From: Cryomorphaceae bacterium
GTDB lineage: Bacteria; Bacteroidota; Bacteroidia; Flavobacteriales_D; Crocinitomicaceae
Direction of reading: 5' to 3'
DNA length: 37,260 nucleotides
Assembly (NCBI GenBank): GCA_021299335.1
Contig: JAJTGF010000007.1
Coordinates: forward strand, 1-37,260
Within the stretch, counting starts at the first letter, position 1; the number at the start of each line of letters is the position of its first letter. Below, piece by piece: positions 1 to 6,841 of this stretch. The notes beneath the pieces were generated by a model. The model saw only the letters and a program-made list of their open reading frames with translations, ran no database searches and was not told where the DNA came from. A program made the position numbers and the translations under genes.

Positions 1-304
1 AACTGCCAGCATTGTCTATTTTTTGAAACTTTGCACCTTGACTTTGAAAGTATTGTTCAAGGCTAGCGCCTTTGTCACCTTTAAGAATTGACCTGAAATA
101 ATATTTATAACCAAAATAGAGTTGCTGCCGACGGGTCATCTTGCGCGGGTCTTCGTGGTGGCCCTTCAGCGGATGCAGCCAATCTTTACCACCCAATAAT
201 TTGCGAATGCGAAATAGGAACCTCACCAGACCAACCAAAAACCTTCCCTTCAGCGTAATGGGCCGAACGGGGTTGTATTTTGTCGGGTGGAACAGTTGAG
301 ACAT
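1..304 (-). CDS. Unrecognised protein, N-terminal part only (runs off left edge)
   Basis: An open frame on the minus strand begins with ATG at 304 and stays open to base 1, giving about 101 residues without a stop. The protein starts MSQLFHPTKYNPVRP and is rich in Lys/Arg (for example RFLFRIRKLLGG and KMTRRQQLYFGYKYYFR). It has no signal peptide or clear membrane helix. I do not recognise the family. The gene lies directly downstream of tRNA-Pro and its terminator, with the start 17 bases past the hairpin T-run. The codon use is ordinary chromosomal, not the AT-rich style of the island to the right, so it probably belongs to the host chromosome. The frame on the opposite strand (186-452) is a shadow that runs through the tRNA gene. 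Confidence 0.6.
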   Translation of the reverse strand, partial: MSQLFHPTKYNPVRPITLKGRFLVGLVRFLFRIRKLLGGKDWLHPLKGHHEDPRKMTRRQQLYFGYKYYFRSILKGDKGASLEQYFQSQGAKFQKIDNAGS

Positions 305-320
305 ATTGTAAAAATAGAAA

Positions 321-351
321 ATAAAAAAACCCCATCTGTCGATGAGGTTTT
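321..351 (-). terminator. Intrinsic terminator of tRNA-Pro
   Basis: An 11-bp stem (326-336 paired with 341-351, one G-U pair) with a 4-nt loop is followed on the minus strand by a run of T at 329-321. It sits 3 bases past the tRNA-Pro 3' end, so it ends that transcript before the gene at 304-1. Confidence 0.8.
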
Positions 352-354
352 GTG

Positions 355-427
355 TCGGGATGACAGGACTTGAACCTGCGACTTCTCGCCCCCCAGACGA
401 GTACTCTACCAACTGAGCTACATCCCG
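355..427 (-). tRNA. tRNA-Pro(GGG)
   Basis: On the minus strand the 7-bp acceptor stem is CGGGATG (427-421) paired with CATCCCG (362-356). The D arm (AGCTCAGTTGGTAGAG), an anticodon arm with loop CTGGGGG and the T arm with GTTCAAGTC are all present. The anticodon is GGG, which reads CCC/CCU proline codons. CCA is not encoded. Originally this gene probably lay close behind tRNA-Leu; the island now separates them. Confidence 0.93.
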
Positions 428-450
428 AAAATTTTGAATTTATGTGAAAC

Positions 451-484
451 AAAAAACCCTTAACTCGTTAAGAATCAAGGGTTT
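451..484 (-). terminator. Original terminator downstream of the tRNA-Leu locus, now at the island's left junction
   Basis: AAACCCTT (454-461) pairs with AAGGGTTT (477-484), and the minus strand continues into T bases (456-451). The right arm lies inside the 51-bp attachment repeat and the left arm is chromosomal. This hairpin is therefore the pre-insertion terminator. A second, island-borne version lies at 8938-8973 behind the rebuilt tRNA-Leu. Confidence 0.6.
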
Positions 485-521
485 ATTTCACAATAATGTA
501 CTCGAGGCGGGACTTGAACCC
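471..521. repeat. attL: left copy of the 51-bp attachment repeat
   Basis: This copy is identical base for base to 8959-9009. Identity ends abruptly: base 470 (a) and base 522 (t) both differ from their counterparts 8958 (c) and 9010 (g). It holds the 3' fragment of tRNA-Leu (499-521, minus sense) plus trailer. This is the original chromosomal 3' end displaced by the insertion. Confidence 0.92.
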
Positions 522-675
522 TTGTACAATATTAACCCTTAAATGTATGTCAAATAACCATATAAGTCCCGCCAATGCTACATCAACAAATCATTAAAAC
601 TCATTGAACTCTAAAAATAAGTTAAAAATATCGGATAAATAATCGGATAATGTTTAGTTTTGTCCAAAGAGGAAT
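522..675. other. Left-end non-coding region of the island with arm-type sites
   Basis: There is no supported gene here. It holds an inverted repeat partner of the tRNA T-arm (GGCGGGACTT at 506-515 and AAGTCCCGCC at 564-573) and two direct copies of TCGGATAA (631-638 and 643-650, 12-bp period). The TCGGATAA pair recurs at the right end (8910 and 8922). These are good candidates for integrase core/arm binding sites. Confidence 0.6.
655..662 (+). promoter_or_regulatory. Candidate -7 box of the integrase promoter
   Basis: TAGTTTTG matches the Bacteroidota -7 consensus TAnnTTTG exactly and ends 13 bases before the integrase ATG at 676. No convincing -33 TTTG is seen. It is 5 bases right of the last arm-type repeat, so integrase binding could repress its own promoter. 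Confidence 0.45.
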
Positions 676-1992
676 ATGAAAGTAGTTTTTACATTCGGAG
701 CTAAGAACAGCAAAAAAACGCAAATTCAAAATATCAATATTCGTGTTTATCATAGTAGCTTGGATTTCCGAGGCACAACCAACATCCAAATAAATAAAGA
801 TGAGTGGGATTTCAAAAATAACAAAATTATAGATGTTACTAAAGGAAAACGAAGCCACGAAAGAACATCTTATTTGCTGAACGTTAAGAATAAACTTGAA
901 AGGATAGCTTCGAGTTTTGAAATTAGATTTTTGAACTTTGTAGTTGAATATGACATCAAAACATTACCGACCAGAGAATGGTCCTTGTGGTGTAGGTCTA
1001 TACTTGGTGAACACACAAAATCAATACAATCAGAAAGCCCCGACAATTCAATTTTAACAAAATTCAAACAATACATAGAACAACACAAATATTCTTGGGC
1101 TTCTAATACCTTAAAGGGTTACAATAGCAACCTAAAGGTGTTAAATGCTTTTATGGACTTTGATTATTTAGTTGAGCACTTTGATGTAGGCCAAGAAGAG
1201 GCCTTAAAATTATGGTATAAAAGAGAGTATGGGCCCAAGCTATCAAAGGATTATTTGTGTACCGAATTAGACCTAAATTTCTATCACCTATTTGAAGAGT
1301 GGTGCAAACTAAGGGGCTTTAAGGATAATTACAGAGGAAGTGTAATTCAAAAAATCAAAGCGGTGATAAAATATTTTGCAACATCTGATGAAGGATTCAA
1401 ATTTCACCCCAACATTAATCACCCAGCGTTCAAGACAGTTAAAAAGGAGGTAGACCACGAGATTTTAACCCCTAATGAAATTGAAATGCTTAAAGATTTT
1501 AAAGGCGCTGATTACCTTGAGAACACACGAGATTTAATGTTGATTCAGTATTATACTGCGATGAGATTTAGTGAGTTAAAAAGCGAACTATCTAAAGATT
1601 TAAGCCAATTGAAATTGTTTCTGAGAACAGTGATAAAAGACAATGAACCAACCGAAGTATTACATTGGGAAATCAAACAACAGAAAACAGATAAATTCAA
1701 GACAATACCTGTACATTCTGTTGTAGAGAATATCTTATCCACGAAGTATCCACGAATCATAAGTTCTCAAAGGTACAATAGCTTCATCAAAGAACTTTTG
1801 AGCGTCAGTGGTATTCTAAAAAAAGATATCTCCTCACACACTATGAGACGTAGTTTTTGCACTAATATGTACAATGGGGGCCAGAATATACTTGACATAT
1901 TACAGTATTCTGGACACCACACAGAAGATGAATTAAGAAAATATATTCAAGTTAAAAATGTTAATAGAGACAACTCCATACCTTTAATATGA
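676..1992 (+). CDS. Tyrosine recombinase (island integrase)
   Basis: The 438-residue protein has the layout of Bacteroidota phage-type integrases: an N-terminal arm-DNA-binding region (about 1-95), a SAM-like core-binding domain (about 125-235) and a C-terminal catalytic domain (about 262-430). The catalytic residues are visible: Arg297 (TAMRFSE), a Lys near 337 (QQKTDK), His388-x-x-Arg391 (HTMRRSF), His414/His415 (SGHH) and the nucleophile Tyr423 (RKYIQV). All key residues are present, so the enzyme may still be active. It lies 154 bp from attL and reads into the island, the usual arrangement for an element integrated in a tRNA gene. An AGAGGA sequence lies just before the ATG. Confidence 0.92.
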   Translation: MKVVFTFGAKNSKKTQIQNINIRVYHSSLDFRGTTNIQINKDEWDFKNNKIIDVTKGKRSHERTSYLLNVKNKLERIASSFEIRFLNFVVEYDIKTLPTREWSLWCRSILGEHTKSIQSESPDNSILTKFKQYIEQHKYSWASNTLKGYNSNLKVLNAFMDFDYLVEHFDVGQEEALKLWYKREYGPKLSKDYLCTELDLNFYHLFEEWCKLRGFKDNYRGSVIQKIKAVIKYFATSDEGFKFHPNINHPAFKTVKKEVDHEILTPNEIEMLKDFKGADYLENTRDLMLIQYYTAMRFSELKSELSKDLSQLKLFLRTVIKDNEPTEVLHWEIKQQKTDKFKTIPVHSVVENILSTKYPRIISSQRYNSFIKELLSVSGILKKDISSHTMRRSFCTNMYNGGQNILDILQYSGHHTEDELRKYIQVKNVNRDNSIPLI

Positions 1993-2327
1993 CACAGAAA
2001 ACCGTGTTAATATCTTTCTATGGTCTGTGCAAAGTCGCTATAATCCAAGCCTAATAAATGATTTGAAAAATTCCTGTTGATACTTGATAAAAAACGTTAA
2101 TTTCTTTAAAAATCACATTGATTATTATTAACCAATTTTGCCCCGTAGTAATGATTTAAATACCAACTAATAAAGCATAAAAGAATTTAAAAAGAAAGGG
2201 TTCAAGAACAGAGACTTTGGCGAGACGATGTTCAAGAACCCCGAGAATCACAAACAGGAATGTAACCACCCCTTTTGCATTTCAAAAGTAGTGATTCATA
2301 TTGAATAGTAACGTTTAAACTAAATAT
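1993..2327. other. 335-bp non-coding region with two palindromic sites
   Basis: No credible gene is seen on either strand. The region is AT-rich. Its main structure is two copies of the perfect 10-bp palindrome GTTCAAGAAC at 2200-2209 and 2230-2239, 30 bp apart. Their flanks let the whole stretch fold as a hairpin with an AA/AA internal loop. It probably holds the promoter and operator of the HTH gene at 2328. Confidence 0.5.
2200..2239. promoter_or_regulatory. Paired palindromic operator-like sites
   Basis: GTTCAAGAAC occurs at 2200-2209 and 2230-2239. Each copy is self-complementary, and the centres are 30 bp (about three helical turns) apart, as expected for two dimers bound on one DNA face. 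They lie about 90-130 bp upstream of the HTH_17 gene. Alternatively, the RNA could form a hairpin across both copies. Confidence 0.4.
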
Positions 2328-2624
2328 ATGAACACGTTTAATTTGGAACATCTCGTAGAACACCTGACTGATTTAATTGCAGTTAAGGTAATTGAGAAAG
2401 GAACAACGCAACCTCTACAATACACTGAGGTTAAAAATGTTCAGAGACCAGAACAAGAGTTTTTGTCAACCGATGAGGCCCTTTGTCTTTTAAAAATCAA
2501 ATCAAAAGTTACTCTAAGAAGCTATGTTAGAGCGGGACTTATTCCGCAACCAAAAAGAGTTGGCGGGAGGAAGCTGGTATACAAGAAGTCTGACCTACTT
2601 AAATATTTAGGAGATGAAAAGTAA
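2328..2624 (+). CDS. Helix-turn-helix (HTH_17/excisionase-like) DNA-binding protein
   Basis: A 98-residue protein. Residues about 45-93 (FLSTDEALCLLKIKSKVTLR onward, then GLIPQPKRVGGRKLVYKKSDLLKYL) match the HTH_17 / winged MerR-like fold. This fold is used by excisionases and small regulators of Bacteroidota mobile elements. The N-terminal 40 residues look helical. The gene sits between the integrase and the DUF3987 gene, the standard position for an excisionase or replication regulator in these islands. Its 3' end overlaps the next reading frame by 11 nt, which suggests translational coupling. Control by the palindromes at 2200-2239 is an inference. Confidence 0.75.
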   Translation: MNTFNLEHLVEHLTDLIAVKVIEKGTTQPLQYTEVKNVQRPEQEFLSTDEALCLLKIKSKVTLRSYVRAGLIPQPKRVGGRKLVYKKSDLLKYLGDEK

Positions 2625-3779
2625 CACATTTCCTTTAGAGTATTTGCCAAATCATTTGGCTAAAATTGTTGAAGAACTTGAGATAAATAGTGGTTATCCC
2701 CGAGAATTTACTGCTTGTTCAATTTTGTTTGCTACATCAGTTGCAATCGGCAATAACTTTAAAGTTCAGGTATTTCCCAATTTTCAAACCACTTCAGCTC
2801 TATTCCTTGTGCTTGTTGGCCCCGCTGGAGCGTCTAAGTCTCCGCCATTAAAATTTGCAGTTGAGCCCCTACTTAAAATCAATTCTGAATACATAAAAGA
2901 ATATCGAGAGGAGCTGAAAAGATATGAATTAAGTAAAACCACACTTGACAAAGATAAAGACGGCGCAAATAGTTTGAATTCTAATGCTCCAAAGTCAAAG
3001 CAATTTATTGTTCAAGATTCAACGTGCACAAACCATTTGGTAGTCTTGCGGGAACTATTCAAACTAATCTAATGAATGATTTATTCGACGAGGAAAATTC
3101 TTCAAGTGGATTCCTTGACCGTTTCTTGTTTTGCAATCCAGACGGTCTCAGAAGAATAGAAAGAAAGAACTATTTTAACCCTATACTAATTGAGAATTAT
3201 ACCAATTATATAAAAGCAATTATGCGACTTGAACAAGGATTAGATGAGTTTGGAAATGTAGCCACAAGAGTATTGCGTTACCATCAAGAATGTAATCAAG
3301 ATTTAGAATTACACGAAAAGCAAATCACGGATTTAATCAATTACTATATAAACAACTTCCCTCGCAAAGCGCAGTACTTATCTAAAGTAGATACTTACAC
3401 ACATTGACTTGCTTTGATATTCCAAGTAATGGCTCATATACTCGAAGATGAAAGCTTAAATTCAATTTCAGTGATTTCATTTCGTAGGGCGAAGAAATTA
3501 ATGGAGTACTTCCAGAGAAATATGTTTGATTTAATAGACAAAGAACAAGACAAGGAGCTTAAACGAATATGTAAAACCACGGAAAAATATGATTGGTATA
3601 CATCACTTGAAGAACAATTCCGCACACACGAGGCCAAGGAATTACTTCAAAGCATTCGTGAGGTTAGCGCAACTGAAAGCACCAGTAACGATGCTACTGA
3701 TAGAACAACAGTGAGATGGTTGAACGATGACATTCTGTTTGAAAAACTATCTCAAGGATTGTATCGGAAGAAGTTCTAA
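2614..3779 (+). pseudogene. Broken DUF3987 (primase/ATPase-like) gene
   Basis: Three frames together resemble one DUF3987 protein of Bacteroidota mobile elements. The first part (2614 to about 3030) has the N-terminal region and a Walker A-like GPAGASKS (residues 69-76), and breaks off at FIVQDSTCT. The second (from about 3030, a different frame) resumes at PFGSLAGTIQ and runs to a TGA at 3405-3407. The third continues in the same frame, LALIFQVMAHI, to the stop at 3777-3779. From memory of the family, about 60 residues carrying the KDELAGW-like acidic motif are missing at the first junction, so a deletion changed the frame. The TGA replaces what is usually Arg before LAL, consistent with a CGA to TGA mutation. 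The gene is very probably non-functional. A sequencing error could explain one lesion but hardly both. Confidence 0.8.
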
Positions 3780-3784
3780 AACAA

Positions 3785-3848
3785 TGTCCTTCTTGTCCTT
3801 CTTGTCCATTTTAATACTTACAAAAGGACGTAAAGGACGTAAAGGACA
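3785..3848. repeat. Long periodic hairpin with 9-bp iterons
   Basis: The 23-nt arm 3785-3807 is complementary to 3826-3848 except for two symmetrical 3-nt blocks. Paired blocks of 7, 6 and 4 nt (TGTCCTT, GTCCTT, GTCC) alternate with ctt/gta internal loops, with an 18-nt terminal loop. Each arm is itself a 9-bp tandem repeat, GGACGTAAA on the right and TCCTTCTTG on the left. There is no T-run, so it is not a standard terminator. It follows the replication-like gene, so an origin, a transfer site or a protein-binding structure is possible. Confidence 0.6.
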
Positions 3849-3870
3849 CAATCATAAGCGTAAATAATTT

Positions 3871-3878
3871 TAAATTTG
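3871..3878 (+). promoter_or_regulatory. Candidate -7 box of the FISUMP gene
   Basis: TAAATTTG is an exact match to TAnnTTTG and ends 16 bases before the ATG at 3895. No TTTG is seen 19 bases upstream, so support rests on the -7 box alone. Confidence 0.4.
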
Positions 3879-3894
3879 ATAAAATAAATCCCCT

Positions 3895-5010
3895 ATGCAA
3901 GTTAAAATATTCCTTTTTGCCATTTTAATAGCGCCAATAGCTTATGGGCAATCCAAAAAAGAAATTATAGAAAATTTGACCAATTTAAATAGCAAATTGA
4001 TGTTTGATTTAAATCAAAAAGAAATAGACATCAAAAAATTAAATCAAAAAGAGGAAGAATATAGATTGCAAATAGAAAAGTTAACTAATCAAGTAGAGTC
4101 TTTAAATACCAGTTTGAGTTCTACCAAAAAAGAACTTTCTATTGCCAATAATGACAACGAAAAAAACAAAGCCTTAATAAACGCACTTAGTTCATCTATA
4201 CAGCAAAAAAATGACAGTTTAAATCTATTATTAAAGGAAATAGAGGCATTAAAACCAAAACCAATAGTAAAGCCTGCCACGTCTATCCCTGTTCAAAACG
4301 GTCCCTACAAAACGGTTAATATTGGCACACAAGTTTGGATGACTCAGAATTTAAATGTTTCCACTTTTAGAAATGGCGACCCAATACAAGAGGCGAAGAG
4401 TGCTGAAGAATGGAAAGCAGCTTACGACAATAAGCAACCCGCTTGGTGCTATTATGATAACGACCCAAAAAACGGTAACAAATACGGTAAATTATACAAT
4501 TACTATGCTGTTTCTGACCCAAGGGGTGTTGCGCCATTAGGCTTTCATATTCCGAGTGTTTCTGAATTTGAAGAACTTGAGGCGTATAGTAAAAGTGAAT
4601 ATAACGATAAATATGCCTACTTGCTGGGCTTTACTTCGAGTAATTTGAGAAGTCAAAGTGGTTGGGGTATGAAATCAGCACGTTGCTCAAATTGCAAAAA
4701 TGCAAGTTCAGAATACCAAAAAATATGTCCAAAATGTAAGGGAACAAAATACTATGGTGAAGAAAATGCTGGCGGTATAAATAAAACCGGTTTTTCTGCA
4801 TTACCATCAGGCCAAAGAAAGTTTGGATGGCAAAATTCTTCAGTAAATATACATTTTGAAGGCGGTTTAAATGAGTGGTATCGCCACGCAAATTTTTGGA
4901 GTTCTGACCCAGGTTATATGACAATTGACTTGCAAATGGTATTTATTGGTTTGACGGAAGATTATGATAAATATTATTATGGACAATCCATTCGCTGTAT
5001 TAAGGATTAG
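3895..5010 (+). CDS. Secreted FISUMP-domain protein with coiled coil and Cys4 insert
   Basis: 371 residues. Residues 1-18 form a signal peptide ending in AYG-QS. Residues about 22-120 are a long heptad-like coiled coil (KKEIIENLTNLNSKL...). From about 138 to the end runs a FISUMP domain (Fibrobacter succinogenes major paralogous domain), with its hallmarks VNIGTQVWMTQNLNVSTFRNG, a GKLYNYYAV motif, PLGFHIPS and a terminal SIRCIKD. A Cys4 insert, CSNC at 264-267 and CPKC at 278-281, sits in the middle of the domain and could bind zinc. The role of FISUMP proteins is unknown; cell-surface or extracellular placement is inferred from the signal peptide. It is cargo of the island, with its own promoter and terminator. 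Confidence 0.85.
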   Translation: MQVKIFLFAILIAPIAYGQSKKEIIENLTNLNSKLMFDLNQKEIDIKKLNQKEEEYRLQIEKLTNQVESLNTSLSSTKKELSIANNDNEKNKALINALSSSIQQKNDSLNLLLKEIEALKPKPIVKPATSIPVQNGPYKTVNIGTQVWMTQNLNVSTFRNGDPIQEAKSAEEWKAAYDNKQPAWCYYDNDPKNGNKYGKLYNYYAVSDPRGVAPLGFHIPSVSEFEELEAYSKSEYNDKYAYLLGFTSSNLRSQSGWGMKSARCSNCKNASSEYQKICPKCKGTKYYGEENAGGINKTGFSALPSGQRKFGWQNSSVNIHFEGGLNEWYRHANFWSSDPGYMTIDLQMVFIGLTEDYDKYYYGQSIRCIKD

Positions 5011-5051
5011 AATTAGTTTTTACACCATCAATTTTTCAAAAATTTAATTTG

Positions 5052-5074
5052 AGCACTCTTCGGAGTGCTTTTTT
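5052..5074 (+). terminator. Intrinsic terminator after the FISUMP gene
   Basis: AGCACTC (5052-5058), a TTCG tetraloop and GAGTGCT (5063-5069) are followed by a T-run to 5074. This is a textbook intrinsic terminator on the plus strand, 41 bp past the stop codon. Confidence 0.92.
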
Positions 5075-5216
5075 ATGCTCCTACATTTTGAAAGAAAGTC
5101 AGAAACTGATTTATCCATTTTTGTATTGGGAGTAATTTTAATTCAATTGCATTAAAAACGCAACAGATGGATAGTAAAGGACTTCTCAATATGTAAACCA
5201 ATAAAACACGTATACA

Positions 5217-5390
5217 ATGATTAAACATTCTATTTATTCAATCAGGCTCACCGAAGACCAAAGAGTCAAGTTAAACCGCAAGGCAACCGATATGGGGATG
5301 AAGCCATCGGAACTATTAAGAACTCAAATTTTCAAACTACTCGAATATGGCTCAGGACTACCGAATAGCAATAGCCATCGCAAAGGCTAA
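5217..5390 (+). CDS. Small ribbon-helix-helix-like protein
   Basis: A 57-residue frame from ATG 5217 to TAA 5390. The segment HSIYSIRLTEDQRVKLNRKA followed by MKPSELLRTQIFKLL has the strand-helix-helix pattern of CopG/MobC-type RHH proteins: alternating residues in a short strand, then two helices. Such proteins act as DNA-binding repressors or mobilisation accessories. It is the first of a close series of small genes that runs to 6990. The next gene starts inside its 3' end (44-nt overlap). The RHH assignment is from the pattern only. Confidence 0.6.
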   Translation: MIKHSIYSIRLTEDQRVKLNRKATDMGMKPSELLRTQIFKLLEYGSGLPNSNSHRKG

Positions 5391-5502
5391 AGCCAAGAAA
5401 GGCAAAATGATTACTAAATACACTAAAGCGATACACCCGAAAGATGTACTAACTAAAAAAGAATTTGAACAGAAACCATTTTTAATATATAAAGACCAAT
5501 GA
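5347..5502 (+). CDS. Short basic protein, unknown
   Basis: A 51-residue frame, MAQDYRIAIAIAKAKAKKGK then MITKYTKAIHPKDVLTKKEF and a short tail. It is rich in Lys and Ala and has no recognised domain. It overlaps the RHH-like gene by 44 nt and shares an ATGA overlap (5499-5502) with the next gene. That tight packing is the main support that it is real. An alternative start is the internal ATG at 5407. Confidence 0.45.
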   Translation: MAQDYRIAIAIAKAKAKKGKMITKYTKAIHPKDVLTKKEFEQKPFLIYKDQ

Positions 5503-5681
5503 ACCAAGAAATTTTAACGCTTATGCAAACTATCATAACCCAAACTAATGGAGTTGCAAAGCTAACTACCCAACAAAAGGACGCCCAAATTTTAGCCGAC
5601 AACTCAATGATTGAACTTGAGGCTTTACAGGTAGAACTCGAGAAAAACACGAATGATTTAATTACCCTACTAAATCAATAA
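5499..5681 (+). CDS. Small coiled-coil protein, unknown
   Basis: 60 residues, beginning MNQEILTLMQTIITQTNG and continuing as one acidic helix with heptad spacing (MIELEALQVELEKNTNDLITLL). It is probably a small oligomeric coiled coil. Its start overlaps the upstream stop (ATGA), and its stop lies 1 base before the next ATG at 5683, so it is co-translated with its neighbours. Small helical proteins of this type are frequent in phages and phage-like elements, but no specific family is recognised. Confidence 0.6.
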   Translation: MNQEILTLMQTIITQTNGVAKLTTQQKDAQILADNSMIELEALQVELEKNTNDLITLLNQ

Positions 5682-5682
5682 A

Positions 5683-6246
5683 ATGAAAAAAGAATTTACA
5701 CCCATCGCAGTAAGCAGAGACGTAACCGCAGAAAATGAGTTTAGAACGGATGTAGAGCGTAAATACAGGCTCTCTAATGAGTTTTTTGAATACATAGATA
5801 AGTTCATAAAGACGGAGGATAGAAACGTTCTTAAACACGAAAACCCATATAGCTACTTTGTAGACAACTTCACCGCCAAATTCGAGGGGAACTTTCCTCC
5901 GCAACTATCCGTGAGAAAGCAGATGGAGTTACTTGAGGTAGACACGGCAAAGATTGACTTTTTAAGCAATGAGATTGCATCTATAAAAGTGGAGATAGAT
6001 TTCAACAATGGACTACCTGAAGACGAACCCGACTTTAAAATCTATACACAAAGCGAAGACCAGAACAAGATGTATAAATACCTTACATCAGTTGCAGATG
6101 CGGTAGCGAAAGCAGAGCAGTTTGGGATAACTACATACCCTGCAAATATCTGCGGAGGCTTCAACGGATGGTTAGGTTTTGACTTCAATACAAACAAGAT
6201 TGTACCGAACATTTCGAGAGTGTTGGGTAATGAAAGAAACTTTTGA
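5683..6246 (+). CDS. Hypothetical island protein (187 aa)
   Basis: 187 residues, no signal peptide, no membrane helix, no cysteine pattern of note. The N-terminal half is acidic and helical (EFRTDVERKYRLSNEFFEYIDKFIKTEDR). The C-terminal part contains the Gly/aromatic stretch YPANICGGFNGWLGFDFNTN, which could be an active-site or binding loop. I do not recognise the family. It is the largest gene of the series starting at 5217 and follows the coiled-coil gene by a single base. A 98-bp gap follows before the next gene. Confidence 0.65.
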   Translation: MKKEFTPIAVSRDVTAENEFRTDVERKYRLSNEFFEYIDKFIKTEDRNVLKHENPYSYFVDNFTAKFEGNFPPQLSVRKQMELLEVDTAKIDFLSNEIASIKVEIDFNNGLPEDEPDFKIYTQSEDQNKMYKYLTSVADAVAKAEQFGITTYPANICGGFNGWLGFDFNTNKIVPNISRVLGNERNF

Positions 6247-6344
6247 TTTTTTTCTGTTCATAGGCAGATGCTCCCTGATTGATTTCTAATCTCGATGGGG
6301 GCAGATGCCATTGCAAACAACAATAGATTTTTAGCAATATAGTT

Positions 6345-6620
6345 ATGCCATTTCAACCAAACCAAAGTGGGAACGCCAAAGGCCGAGAGCAAGGCGTACC
6401 GAACAAACTTACTAAAGCAACTAAAGAACGCCTGAAGGCAGTTTTGGATGCAAACCTAACTCACCTACAAAACAATGACTCCGACCTCACTAATGGGGAG
6501 CGTATCGCCTTTGTAAAAGCGATTCTGCCTTTCGTAATGCCCAAACTACAGAGCGTGGTTTTGCGAGAGGGTGAGCCAATTAATCATTTTAAATCTATCG
6601 ACATAAATATCGTGAAATGA
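6345..6620 (+). CDS. DUF5681-like / phage terminase-small-subunit-associated small protein
   Basis: 91 residues. The N-terminus PFQPNQSGNAKGREQGVPNK matches the F-x-P-x-Q-S-G-N-x-x-G-R-x-x-G-x-x-N-K signature of DUF5681-type N-terminal regions. These are common in phage proteins encoded near the terminase. A helical segment follows (KERLKAVLDANLTHL), then the ERIAFVKAILPFVMPKLQ motif often seen in the Bacteroidota phage versions. The stop overlaps the next ATG (ATGA, 6617-6620). It is the best hint that the island shares ancestry with phages. A packaging role is not shown. Confidence 0.6.
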   Translation: MPFQPNQSGNAKGREQGVPNKLTKATKERLKAVLDANLTHLQNNDSDLTNGERIAFVKAILPFVMPKLQSVVLREGEPINHFKSIDINIVK

Positions 6621-6841
6621 AGATAACTAACGCCACAGAATTAAAAACCTTCCTGAAAGCAAATTATAAGCATCTAACCGATGCACAATACATTGAATTG
6701 ATGTCTCATACTCTCGGGGTTTATGAATACGGCAAACCTAAAGACCTTGAGCAACTAATGAAACGAATAGACTTACAGGCGAAGCTACTCGATGAGTTAC
6801 CATCGCACTATGAATTGCCCTTATTTATGGATGGACTATGA
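6617..6841 (+). CDS. Hypothetical small protein (74 aa)
   Basis: 74 residues, mainly helical, mildly acidic (MKITNATELKTFLKANYKHL, ending ELPLFMDGL). It has no recognised domain. It is coupled to both neighbours by ATGA overlaps (6617-6620 and 6838-6841), which strongly supports that it is translated. The function is unknown; it may work with the DUF5681-like protein upstream. Confidence 0.6.
   Translation: MKITNATELKTFLKANYKHLTDAQYIELMSHTLGVYEYGKPKDLEQLMKRIDLQAKLLDELPSHYELPLFMDGL

Noticed and set aside
186-452. Open frame of 88 residues on the minus strand
   Set aside because: It runs through tRNA-Pro and its terminator and has the typical translated-tRNA sequence. The different frame starting at 304 is the plausible gene.
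3780-3848. CRISPR-like array
   Set aside because: The repeats are 9 bp and contiguous, with no unique spacers and no cas genes; a structured hairpin explains them.
3785-3848. Plain intrinsic terminator
   Set aside because: The stem is interrupted by symmetrical loops and has no T-run, so termination alone does not explain it.
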